Source: Gracilaria caudata
Lineage: Eukaryota > Rhodophyta > Florideophyceae > Gracilariales > Gracilariaceae
Length of the DNA stretch: 16,412 bases
NCBI GenBank assembly: GCA_030374735.1
Contig: JASCIV010000571.1
Span: forward strand, 1 to 16,412
Reading direction: 5' to 3'
A model generated the notes under the pieces. The model saw only the letters and a list, made by a program, of their open reading frames with translations. It had not been told where the DNA came from and did no database searches. Positions 8,384 through 15,979 of this stretch are shown here, one piece after another. Position numbers and translations under genes: made by a program. The stretch's first letter is position 1. The number at the start of each line of letters is the position of its first letter.

Positions 8384-8852
8384 GCGCTCTCTCTCTGCCG
8401 CCGTGGCCTCTGTGTCGTCAGCGTGAGCCGCCCCAAGATTGCGCAAGCGCGCGCACATGACGTACCTGCCACGCAAACGCGCGCTTTCGATAGCGCACGC
8501 CGCGTCCCGAACGCAATGCGCCTCGACAGGGGCTCAACAGCATAATCGCGCCCCGCGCAGCGGAGCCGAAAGCGCGCGCGCGTCGCAGCGTGTCGGGTCG
8601 CGATGAGCGCGCTGCTCTGTGCACACGCCGCGCTACGTGTTGCAACAACACGCGCAGCAGTTAACGTCGAGGCACGAACCGGCTCGCGCGCGTCGCTTTT
8701 TCACTCCGTCGCTTACATCGCCGCGCGTCTTCGTGTGTAGTAGGCGCTTTTACTCTGCGCTCGTGGCTCCCGGTTCGCAACCTTTCTGGTTTGCAACCGT
8801 GAGGCAGAAAAAACAACAAAACCATCACGACACATTCATCACCCATCTCAAC
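8384..8852. other. Upstream region of the CAP gene
   Basis: No convincing TATA box was found within 150 bases of the CAP ATG. The frame of the CAP gene is open upstream to about 8619 but contains no ATG there, so the leader is untranslated or the start is at 8853. Sequence just before the ATG is A-rich (ACAACAAAACC...), as expected for a leader. Confidence 0.35.
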
Positions 8853-9632
8853 ATGAATTCGCGCCGCGCCGCATTGACACTCTCCGTGGCCGCGTGCTTG
8901 CTGCTCGCGCACGGCGCAACGCTAACGCACGGCGCGACGCTAGCATCAGGCAACAACGTGAACGAGCTGCTACAGCTCAACGTAAGCGCGCGTCAACAAT
9001 GGGTATACTCTCTCAGTCAACGCGGCTGTCGCTACGCCAACCAAATGCGCACCTCCCGCGGCGTACATCCGCTGTACTTCAGCTCCGTGCTCACGCGTCT
9101 GGGCGCGCGCCATTCCAACTGGATGGCATCCACGTACATCTTCCGTCACCAAAACCTACGCGGACTGGGCGGCTATGTGGGGCGACACTGGTTGCCTGTG
9201 TCGGCGGAGAATATCGCCATGGCCACGCCGCGCTCGGGCGACGCGGCTTGGGACGCGCACCAACAGTGGGTGAGGAGTCCGCCGCACTTTCATAACATGA
9301 TGTCGCGCGCGCACACGCATTGTGGCGTGGGGATTGCGTTTGATCGACGCGGTCGTTGGTGGGCTACGCAGCTGTTTGGACGCAACTATAACTTTGGCAA
9401 CGAGGGCGGGTCTGCTGCTGTTGCGCCGGCGCCGGCACCGGCACCCGCGCCCGCGCCCGCGCCGCGCCCCGCGCCGGCTCCGGCGGCTGCGCCGGCTTCG
9501 CCGGGACAGGGACGTACGCCGGGCGTGCAGGGTCCGGAGGTGAATAACGACGTGACGTTTGAAGCTCCGCTGCCGCAGCCGCAGGCCGACCTGGATAACT
9601 CGCGCGACTTTTCGGTGGGCAATCCTCTGTAA
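8853..9632 (+). CDS. Secreted CAP/SCP (PR-1-like) domain protein
   Basis: The product is 259 aa in one exon. It has a signal peptide at about 1-22 (basic NSRR, hydrophobic core to ACLLLAHGA), so it should enter the secretory pathway. The CAP domain spans about 57-176 and follows the bacterial/YkwD-like layout: NQMRTSRG (N63..R66), then ARHSNWMA, the F-x-H pair ending at H99, AENIA (E119), and WVRSPPHFHNMM (H145) followed by GVGIAF. C59 and C157 could form a disulfide. Residues 190-216 are an Ala-Pro repeat linker, and the last 40 residues are acidic/polar. CAP proteins are extracellular and have been linked to sterol binding, defence and wall functions; which applies here is unknown. Just after the signal core a 6-residue unit is duplicated (HGATLT/HGATLA). 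TGTAAAG lies 76 bases after the stop. Confidence 0.92.
   Translation: MNSRRAALTLSVAACLLLAHGATLTHGATLASGNNVNELLQLNVSARQQWVYSLSQRGCRYANQMRTSRGVHPLYFSSVLTRLGARHSNWMASTYIFRHQNLRGLGGYVGRHWLPVSAENIAMATPRSGDAAWDAHQQWVRSPPHFHNMMSRAHTHCGVGIAFDRRGRWWATQLFGRNYNFGNEGGSAAVAPAPAPAPAPAPAPRPAPAPAAAPASPGQGRTPGVQGPEVNNDVTFEAPLPQPQADLDNSRDFSVGNPL
8909..8944 (+). repeat. 18-base tandem duplication at the signal-peptide junction of the CAP gene
   Basis: Units 8909-8926 and 8927-8944 differ at two positions. The repeat encodes two copies of HGATL plus one residue, right where the signal peptide is expected to be cut. Confidence 0.8.
9424..9500 (+). repeat. GC-rich Ala-Pro coding repeat in the CAP gene
   Basis: Repeated GCGCCG/GCACCG/GCGCCC codon pairs give an (AP)n linker interrupted by one Arg. 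Extended Ala-Pro linkers act as stiff spacers and, in algae and plants, can be sites of O-glycosylation after Pro hydroxylation. Confidence 0.8.
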
Positions 9633-9707
9633 ACTTTTTGTGTTTTCTCTTTTTTTGTTTTTGGAAATTTGTGGAAAGTTGTGATTGTTGAACAGCTGTG
9701 TTTTGCA

Positions 9708-9714
9708 TGTAAAG
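9708..9714 (+). terminator. Candidate poly(A) signal TGTAAAG after the CAP gene
   Basis: TGTAAAG lies 76 bases after the stop, within a T-rich 3' region (several runs of T between 9633 and 9736). AATAAA is absent. Confidence 0.35.
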
Positions 9715-9776
9715 AAATGTTTACTAAGTTTTTTTTGATAACTTTTGTGATGGGTGCGCTGCAGCTGCGCGCTTCA

Positions 9777-9786
9777 AATTAAAAAC
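9777..9786 (+). promoter_or_regulatory. TATA-like AT patch upstream of the membrane-protein gene
   Basis: AATTAAAAAC lies about 100 bases before the ATG at 9884, the same spacing as the TATA box of the MYB gene. The match is weak and the position is the main argument. Confidence 0.3.
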
Positions 9787-9883
9787 ATCGACACATTGGG
9801 GAGACTCCAGTAGAGGAACAGACCGCCAGCGCAAAGGCGTCAGCGGCGGTGCTGAATGATCAGCGCCTGCGCGGCTGTGATCC

Positions 9884-10762
9884 ATGAAGCTCCACTTTGG
9901 CGACCCGAAGAAGAGCGCCTCTCTGCCGCGTTCCATCGCGCCGCTCATCGTGCTCAGTCGCAACACGTCCGCCTCGCTGTACCCAGCGCGCAGCTCGCCC
10001 GAAGCGTCACCGCCCTCATGCGCCTCCGAGCTCACGCGCCGCTCGAGCAGCTGCTCGCGACGCAGCGCGCTGTTCTGCTCGGGCATGATCTACTTTGTGG
10101 CCATGCTGATGGCGCTGTGTCTGCCGCTGGTGGTGCCGCTGGCCATCAGTCAGCTGCTCACTCTGGTGGAACGCTCGCAGAAGTGGGCGTTTGAACGCCG
10201 AATGCGCCAGCGCGTGGAAAGCGATTTGAGCGCGTCGCTGCTGCGTCGCCAGGGCGCGCGCCGCGTGGACGCTGTGCGAGTGGGCGGCGCCTCGGTCAAG
10301 CGCGAGGCCGTGGCGGCGGCGCGTCGTGCCGCAAGCGCTGAAAGTGAGCTGAAACGGACGCAGAACCAGACGCAGTACAGCAGGCAGGTGGTGGCGTTGG
10401 TGGAGGCGCGGCTCAACAAGCTGTTCGGCGCCGCGCTGGGCGCGTGGCTACGACAACAGGGCTGCACGCACGCGTCGTTGCACGCCATCAAACTGGACGC
10501 ACGCCACGCGCGGCTGACGTTGGAGCGGCTGCAAGCGTGCGGCTCGCGCTCTGTGTGCGTGACGCGGCGCGAAACGGTGCGCGTGTCGACGCTGAGAAAC
10601 GCGCGACGCGGAACGGCGAGAGTGGTGCTGATGGACGATGCCGCTTTGCAAGCGACGCTGCAATGCAATGGCGCGCTGTTACCGACGCACCGGCTCACTC
10701 TGCACGAGTTGAAACGCGTGCTGAACGCGCCGCGCGTGTCCGTGGCCGTTGCGCTGCCGTAG
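9884..10762 (+). CDS. Unrecognised single-pass membrane protein, 292 aa
   Basis: The ATG at 9884 is the first in frame. The frame keeps the high GC at third positions seen in the other secure genes over its whole length. Residues 1-67 are Ser/Pro/Arg-rich and probably disordered. Residues 68-94 form one strong membrane segment (IYFVAMLMALCLPLVVPLAIS). Residues 96-165 are highly charged and likely helical or coiled, and 166-292 look like a small globular domain with alternating hydrophobic and Arg-rich stretches (Cys at 194, 219, 225 and 261). There is no cleavable signal peptide. Possible N-glycosylation sites are NTS at 27 and NQT at 161; topology is undecided. I do not recognise a family. 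TGTAA occurs at 10786 and 10804, 24-42 bases after the stop. Confidence 0.75.
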   Translation: MKLHFGDPKKSASLPRSIAPLIVLSRNTSASLYPARSSPEASPPSCASELTRRSSSCSRRSALFCSGMIYFVAMLMALCLPLVVPLAISQLLTLVERSQKWAFERRMRQRVESDLSASLLRRQGARRVDAVRVGGASVKREAVAAARRAASAESELKRTQNQTQYSRQVVALVEARLNKLFGAALGAWLRQQGCTHASLHAIKLDARHARLTLERLQACGSRSVCVTRRETVRVSTLRNARRGTARVVLMDDAALQATLQCNGALLPTHRLTLHELKRVLNAPRVSVAVALP

Positions 10763-10785
10763 CTCTCGACACAAAAAAGTATTAC

Positions 10786-10809
10786 TGTAAAAAAAACAAA
10801 ACGTGTAAC
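10786..10809 (+). terminator. Candidate poly(A) region with two TGTAA motifs
   Basis: TGTAAA at 10786 and TGTAAC at 10804 flank an A-rich run directly after the membrane-protein stop. Confidence 0.4.
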
Positions 10810-11242
10810 AGATGCTCCTTTCTTTTGCTGCGCCAGTGCTGCGCAGCGAGCGCGCGCGCCGCTTTTGGAAACCGCCACTGCGGCCGCCGCGCGGCGCGCG
10901 CGTATCAAAGCTTTTTCGAATATTCATCAACAGCGGCCCCCTCTGTAAACGCGCGGCACTTCCCAACCGAGAAAAAAAAAAAAGTGATCTGCCATGACGC
11001 GTGTGCGCCATACGCGCGCTGCGCGCGTGTGCCACCGCACCCGACGCGCCCCAGTGAGCTGCTCAGCGCGGAGCGTTCGCAAAGCGCTCAAAACGCGCCG
11101 CGTTCGTTCCCGATGCTCGCAGCTTTGAGACGCGCCTTTTCTTTTTTTTCCGTACTTTGCTGTTGTGCTCGTGTTGTTGCGCTGGTAGCTGCTGTTGTTT
11201 GTTTCCAAACTCGGCCTTGTTGTTTTTTTTTTGTCTGTCGTC
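10810..11242. other. Intergenic region and T-rich leader upstream of the sulfotransferase
   Basis: A run of 12 A occurs at 10972-10983. Pyrimidine-rich tracts (11135-11152 and 11219-11233) lie just before the sulfotransferase ATG and are probably leader sequence. No TATA match is clear. An ATG at about 11113 opens a different frame that overlaps the sulfotransferase start; it would be inhibitory if transcribed, so transcription may begin after it. Confidence 0.35.
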
Positions 11243-12868
11243 ATGACTTTGCCGCGCGCCGCGGTGCATCACAGCCACTCGCGCTCGCGCAATCTGCTGT
11301 CGCTGCCGCTGTACCCGTCGTCCATCGTGCATCGTCGCCGCAAGAAGGAGCTCGGCAGGCTACTATGTCCGCTTGGAAACGCCTTTCGCTCCGCTGTGCT
11401 GCTCATGATTGCCGCCTTCTCCTTCTTTGTGCTCGATCTGGTGCACACCACCTCGGTGCGCTCTGCGTGGCACGTCATCATCCCCGTGTCCGGCACCATG
11501 CCGCAGCCCGCCTCCACCTTTATGCACGCCCCTTCGGTCGCCATCATCGATAACAACCACACCCAGCCTGATGCCCAGCCTGATGCCCAGCCCGGTGCGC
11601 ACCCTGATGCGCACTCCGCCGCATCTACCGACAGACCGTCCGACCAACACCCGCCAGTCGAACCTGCCAACTCGCAACGCTCTGAACAACCGCAACAAAC
11701 GCCTGCCGCTGTCTTGGAACCTGCGCAACCAGTCGAGTCGCAACAAAAAACACAATCGCCACCAGCCAGTCCCACACCTCAACCACCCCCCTCGCCGCCG
11801 CCAAAGCAGCCATCGCCCCAAAAACAAACAACCGCCCAACAATCGCCCACAATCACCATGGAAAACGCCGTGCAGCAAGCGCGTCTTCTCGCGCAGAACA
11901 AAAGAGACCCCGCCGACCTCTCCAACTTTGACCAAACCACCGCGCTCAACTACTTTCATCTGCACAAGACCGGCGGCGTTTCGTTCAAGGAGCGCCTGTA
12001 TCTGTTTGTGACCAACCTGCAAGACGCGCACAACCCCGACGCTCAACCGCTCAATATTCTGGATACGTGTCACACCTCCGGTCCGGCGCGTCCGCACCTG
12101 GGCACCGAGGCCGAGTGGTCATGCGACTGGCGCACCATGGAACAGCTTTCCGAGCAGAATCGCAACAACATTGATCTCGTTGTCGGTCATCAATACTGGG
12201 AGAAGGGAGCCCAACACTGGCTTCCCAGCCGCGATTTGCGTTATTTTACGGTGATGAGACACCCTTTGCACCGAAAGATTTCGTTCTTCTATCACTTTTT
12301 TGTGCGAAATGTGGGCAAGGACGAGCAGTCCGTTGCTCTCAACGAACTCATTCCGTTCCTGCTTGGAAAGAATATGCCGGATTCGCCGTTGATCCGAGAT
12401 GCGGGGCCGAATTATTACGCCAGTCGTCTGAGTTCGGACGGTTTTAGTGGCTTTTCGGATCATACGTTTGTGGTGCCGAAGCACAAGGCGGCGGACACGG
12501 TGTACAACTCGATTTGCAAACTTCGACGCAAGTTTGTGTTCATTGGCTTACAAAGCCAGGAAAAGGCGTCGTTGTGCATGTTGAAAAAATCGGTGGCCGC
12601 GCTGAGCAAGGCGCAGGGCGTGCAAAATGTGAGCGGGCTTGAGGTGTTTGAAGAAGCTCGCGAACGCATGAACACTGGGTCGTACTCTCTGTCTGCAAAG
12701 ATTGTGTGGCAGAAGATGTCCGAGCAGCAACGGAACGAGTTTAAGGAGGTGGAAAAAGTGGACCTGGCTATTTATAAGGAGAGCTTGAACATGTTTGATG
12801 AGATGGTCAGAAAGTTTGAGTGCCGCCATTTGGTACAACAAAACGATGAAGATAGCATTGCCATGTAG
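11243..12868 (+). CDS. Golgi type II membrane carbohydrate sulfotransferase (Sulfotransfer_2-like)
   Basis: The product is 541 aa in one exon; the ATG at 11243 is the first true ATG of the frame. Layout is that of a type II Golgi enzyme: basic cytosolic tail (HRRRKKELGR at 30-39), membrane segment at about 47-68, a long Pro/Gln/Ser-rich stem (about 105-205, with QPDA repeats), then the catalytic domain from about 230. The 5'-phosphosulfate loop reads YFHLHKTGGVSF with K242, like the HIPKTGGTS of heparan sulfate 2-O/6-O sulfotransferases. The 3'-phosphate motif is VMRHPLHRKISFFYHFF with R339, P341, R344 and S347 at the family spacing. Expected reaction: transfer of sulfate from PAPS to a polysaccharide. 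The acceptor cannot be read from sequence; in a red alga it could be a galactan or mucilage, which is inference. N-glycosylation sites: NHT at 105, NVS at 462. Confidence 0.92.
   Translation: MTLPRAAVHHSHSRSRNLLSLPLYPSSIVHRRRKKELGRLLCPLGNAFRSAVLLMIAAFSFFVLDLVHTTSVRSAWHVIIPVSGTMPQPASTFMHAPSVAIIDNNHTQPDAQPDAQPGAHPDAHSAASTDRPSDQHPPVEPANSQRSEQPQQTPAAVLEPAQPVESQQKTQSPPASPTPQPPPSPPPKQPSPQKQTTAQQSPTITMENAVQQARLLAQNKRDPADLSNFDQTTALNYFHLHKTGGVSFKERLYLFVTNLQDAHNPDAQPLNILDTCHTSGPARPHLGTEAEWSCDWRTMEQLSEQNRNNIDLVVGHQYWEKGAQHWLPSRDLRYFTVMRHPLHRKISFFYHFFVRNVGKDEQSVALNELIPFLLGKNMPDSPLIRDAGPNYYASRLSSDGFSGFSDHTFVVPKHKAADTVYNSICKLRRKFVFIGLQSQEKASLCMLKKSVAALSKAQGVQNVSGLEVFEEARERMNTGSYSLSAKIVWQKMSEQQRNEFKEVEKVDLAIYKESLNMFDEMVRKFECRHLVQQNDEDSIAM
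11566..11610 (+). repeat. QPDA-type tetrapeptide coding repeat in the stem region
   Basis: Near-tandem 12-base units, CAGCCTGATGCC and variants, encode Gln-Pro-Asp-Ala, Gln-Pro-Gly-Ala and His-Pro-Asp-Ala. They lie at the start of the low-complexity stem, where length can vary without harm to the enzyme domain. Confidence 0.75.
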
Positions 12869-13554
12869 AAACAGTTGAACGCAAAAACATACAGCTTGGC
12901 GCTTTACTTAGCTCTTACAGGCCAAGTGTGGTTTGTACTATAGAATACACACACCCCTCCCCGCCCTCTACGAGCTATTTTATTTTTCTTCACGCCTACA
13001 AGGGTACGGCAGCTACAGTACAGCAGCAGAAGTGTGTAAAGAGCGACAGACATTGTGCTAACGTTGGCTTTACACACAATATTTATTGCAAAGTGCGCGC
13101 AAAGGGAAACGGTGTAAAGCAGTCGGCGCTACATAAGCTGTATCGATACCGCAGCCGTCCGATATGCGCTCAATGCCGCATGACACTGCACGAGCGTTTT
13201 CGGAGACGCGCCGCGCGCGAGCGCGTGGTGCTCTCTGGCCCGACGCGCAGCGCGGTCAGAACAGTTTGCCGCCCGTCTACAAACACCAAACGCGCGCGGC
13301 TGTGCCGCTGCGCGCGCGGCTAAGATTGTTGCGCTGTTGTGTAACGCGCGAGCGCGGCCGCTGCCCTGATTTTTGTGTGTGTCGATACAAATCCGTCATT
13401 CAGCGTTTGTTCCACAAGGGCGCGCTCTCGCGCTGGCTCTCGGGCAGCTCAGCTTTACACGCAGGATCATCAGCTCGCATACACCGCGCTCTCTCGTGTT
13501 CGTGCGTAGCGGGGGCCGCCACCGTTGCTCCACACCGGTTCACGGAGATGGGGC
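12869..13554. other. Region without a secure gene, 3' side of the sulfotransferase
   Basis: TGTAAAG at 13035, 167 bases after the stop, may be the sulfotransferase poly(A) signal. The plus frame 12928-13323 is open for 131 codons and contains a CxxC (ICAQC), but its first ATG is not until 13180. Another ORF (13164-13616) overlaps it. Neither shows a domain or a codon bias that would support a gene. AATAAA occurs on the minus strand near 13080, too far from the 14194 gene end to be its signal. Confidence 0.3.
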
Positions 13555-13698
13555 ATGCGGCCTGCCTTACACACAGAACGTCAGCGTCAACAACGCGTGG
13601 AGCGCCGCCGTTTTGAGCGAGTAGCACCGTCTGATTCACGACTCACCATGTCGTATAGTACTCTCAAAGAGATTCTGCAAAAGCAATACGAGCGTTGA
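13555..13698 (+). CDS. Small basic ORF of 47 aa, hypothetical
   Basis: The ATG at 13555 has G at -3. The product begins with an Arg/Gln-rich helix (TERQRQQRVERRRFERV) and ends with a second amphipathic helix (MSYSTLKEILQKQYER) before tandem stops TGA TAA. A second in-frame ATG at 13648 has a better context (CACCATG). Charge pattern and composition are more protein-like than those of the longer ORFs overlapping it in other frames. The frame is open upstream to 13510, where TAG sits directly before it and could be a splice acceptor, making this a last exon. No family is recognised. Confidence 0.28.
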   Translation: MRPALHTERQRQQRVERRRFERVAPSDSRLTMSYSTLKEILQKQYER

Positions 13699-14193
13699 TA
13701 AACGCGGCTGTTTTACAAATGCGCCGACGACGAGTTACCAACCCACCACGAAAAAAAACCTCCACTTTTAACGAAGATCACAAACTACGAAGGCACGGAA
13801 CGTGACCTTTGTACACTTGGCACTTTCCGACAAACAACACAAGCAGCACCAATCTCCGCGATACAGCGAAACCATCAACCTCCAATGAGCATCAGATAGG
13901 CAACACAAGCCAACGCCTGCGTAACGTAGAAGCTCTCTGTACAAATCAGTCAAACAGAAGGTGTCACAGTCACAGCCAGTCGAAAAAAAGAACGGGAGGA
14001 ACAACATACGGAGAACGCTACTGCCCCCGCTGCACAACAGCATTCGTCGTTACATGCGATATGACAAACAACATTTGCGCTATGCCAACAACAACAGCCA
14101 ACTAAAAAAAAAAGGGGGAGAGGGGGGGCACAACATAGATATGAAAGGAAGATAACTCGGCACGTGCGTCAAAGAGGAAAGGGAAAAGAGCGC
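13699..14193. other. Intergenic, 3' region of the minus-strand gene
   Basis: No supported gene. An A-run followed by a G-rich stretch lies at about 14104-14128. On the minus strand TGTAA (14054-14050) is 140 bases past the stop of the gene ending at 14194. ORFs of about 90 codons on both strands overlap each other and lack recognisable features. Confidence 0.35.
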
Positions 14194-15285
14194 TCACGCT
14201 TCGGTGTACACTTCAAGAACGTCGTCATCAAGCGCGAGGCCGCGTGAAGAATCGTCATCCTCTACAGGCGACTTGTTATCGACAATCACCTGTGCACTCT
14301 CAGCATTAATATCGTTCTCTCCCAAGATAGCCAGCGTGAGCTTGCTGTCTCCCTGAGCGTCGTAATGCTGTAAGAACTTGTTCACATTAAAACGCTTTTC
14401 ATAACGAGTAGCGGCGTGATCAAACGCGGGCGCAAGTCTCATATGCGTGTTCTCAACGCGCTTCACATCGGCCACAAACTGAGCGCGCTGTCTTTTCTTC
14501 AGATTGCGTTCCACAAACTGTTGTCTGGTGTTACGGCTCTCAATGCATTGCATGAGTAAGGCGGCCAACATGGAGCCTTGTTCATGTCGGTGCACAAATT
14601 CAAACATCTTGCTCTCAATCTTGAGCTGCTGACGCTGTCCGTTTCGCAGTACCTTCTTGAACAGCTTGGGCGCAAAGCGTTCAATGGCGGCAAAGTAATC
14701 CAACACGTTCGCGCCAAACTGATCCAACGCATAGCGCAACGCGTTAATCTTGGCAATCGTCTCGCCGGTCGCCACATCCCTAGTCTTTCTCGCGGTGGCT
14801 AGCAGTTCAAAGATGCGCTGCTGCGCGTTGACTCTACCTCGCACGGAGATAAGCTCAGGCAAGTACATGGGCTTTCCGTCGGAGCCAGTTGCCTTTTGCA
14901 CGTTGGCGTCGAGCAAAGGGAACACAAATCGCGCCTCGGCGTTGAACACGGCGCGGACAAACGCCTCAAGTGTGCCCAACCAAGCGTACACGCGTGCAAG
15001 GTCGGCGTCGGCCACATCAAGTTGCAACTTCCCCAACGCATTGGAAATGATAAAGGCGTCGAACAGCTGACGTCGAACGGCGTTGTGAGGAAGCGCCACT
15101 ATGTCCACGTGCCACTTGTGGCCGTAGCGCGCGCCAAAGTAGGCGACGGCGGGCATTCTGGTGGAGGAGGACATGACCACCTTGGCGCGCTCCATCTCGG
15201 CGTCGGGCGAAAGCGCGTCATCCGGGGCGGAAGCGCAGTGTAAGTGAATGGGCGGAAAGGCCGGTTGCGAAGAGGGGGCAGCCAT
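14194..15285 (-). CDS. Helical protein, possibly a degenerate hemerythrin-like (HHE) domain protein
   Basis: The product is 363 aa. The ATG at 15285 is the first in frame; upstream the frame runs through a CTC/CTT tract to a TAG at 15375 with no ATG. After a Pro-rich start, residues about 54-130 resemble the first half of an HHE bundle: ALPHNAVRRQLFDAF (H67), a helix, then FVRAVFNAEARFVFPLLD, where HHE proteins have H-x-x-x-E before FP-x-L. Here the His is Asn115 or absent while E117 remains. A second helical pair follows (about 183-240) with YFAAIERFAPKLF in the place of the second His-Glu motif, and FVHRHEQGSM. If the fold is right, most iron ligands are lost. The C-terminus (about 327-363) is acidic. 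No signal peptide. The gene is well supported by length and composition; the family call is tentative and other four-helix families are possible. Confidence 0.8.
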   Translation of the reverse strand: MAAPSSQPAFPPIHLHCASAPDDALSPDAEMERAKVVMSSSTRMPAVAYFGARYGHKWHVDIVALPHNAVRRQLFDAFIISNALGKLQLDVADADLARVYAWLGTLEAFVRAVFNAEARFVFPLLDANVQKATGSDGKPMYLPELISVRGRVNAQQRIFELLATARKTRDVATGETIAKINALRYALDQFGANVLDYFAAIERFAPKLFKKVLRNGQRQQLKIESKMFEFVHRHEQGSMLAALLMQCIESRNTRQQFVERNLKKRQRAQFVADVKRVENTHMRLAPAFDHAATRYEKRFNVNKFLQHYDAQGDSKLTLAILGENDINAESAQVIVDNKSPVEDDDSSRGLALDDDVLEVYTEA

Positions 15286-15310
15286 GTACGGGAGGCGTTG
15301 CAGTGCGGAA

Positions 15311-15368
15311 AGGAGGAGAAGGAGAAGGAGAAGGAGGAGGAGGAGGAGGAGGAGCAAGAAGAAGAAAT
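15311..15368 (-). repeat. CTC/CTT (GGA/GAA) microsatellite in the leader of the minus-strand gene
   Basis: This is an imperfect trinucleotide tract, CTC and CTT on the coding strand, 26-83 bases before the ATG. It happens to be in frame and would encode about 15 leucines and some phenylalanines, but no ATG precedes it. Pyrimidine-rich leaders can influence transcription start or translation. Confidence 0.8.
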
Positions 15369-15812
15369 AAGGCTAAAGGCGATTGGGTTGCGGTGGTGGT
15401 TGAGGGTGGCGACAAAGGGGCGGAACACAGGTGGCGCGATAACGGTCTCGCGGAGACGGACGTGTTGCGCTGTGTGGGGAGCGCTTGACAGAGCGTCATG
15501 CAGAGCTGGTGGGCGGTCGGAATGGGCACCCACACGTGTGCGACGTGGAGTGGGCAGGCGGCGAGTGTAGGGCGGCATTTGCGCGTGGCACGGCGAGCGA
15601 GGCGCGCCACGGCGGCGCACGGCGCCGTTGGCTGGTGCGCGACATGGTGCACGGAGCAGCGACCGGCGACGTCGGGACGAGTTCGGGGTGGATGCGAGCG
15701 CTGCGGTCGCTGCGGGCGCTGCGGGCGACGCGGGCGATGTGGGGGCGATGAGGGTGCGGGGAAGACGGGGGGAGGGAGGGAGGAAGGCGGCGGCTGCGGC
15801 GGTGGCGGCGCG

Positions 15813-15820
15813 CTTTATAG
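15813..15820 (-). promoter_or_regulatory. TATA box facing left (CTATAAAG)
   Basis: CTATAAAG on the minus strand lies in very GC-rich DNA, about 530 bases before the ATG at 15285. The long distance implies a long leader with upstream ATGs (15645, 15578, 15499) or a leader intron. The ATG at 15645 (CACCATG context) opens a 49-codon Arg/Pro-rich ORF in the same frame as the main gene, ending in TGA at 15498. Confidence 0.45.
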
Positions 15821-15972
15821 CGGTATGATAAAAAGTTACGAACGGAACGCGAGATGCGGTTATTCTAAGGTTAGAGACGCACGCGAGCTGAGCGACGGCG
15901 TGTAAGGCGCACGACCGAGGGCGCCGGTTTTGAAAATTAGAAGCGACTCGCACGTGCGGAAACAACGCGTGA

Positions 15973-15979
15973 TATATAG
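15973..15979 (+). promoter_or_regulatory. TATA box facing right (TATATAG)
   Basis: TATATAG is preceded by GA. The first plus-strand ATG after it is at 16163, with none in between. It pairs with the left-facing box at 15813-15820, about 150 bases away. Confidence 0.45.

Noticed and set aside
10444..11553. 369-codon plus-strand ORF bridging the membrane-protein and sulfotransferase genes
   Set aside because: It overlaps both better-supported genes out of frame, has low-complexity Arg/Ala/Cys composition and no domain.
11363..12097. 244-codon minus-strand ORF inside the sulfotransferase
   Set aside because: Gly/Arg/Val-rich antisense shadow of the Pro/Gln/His-rich stem.
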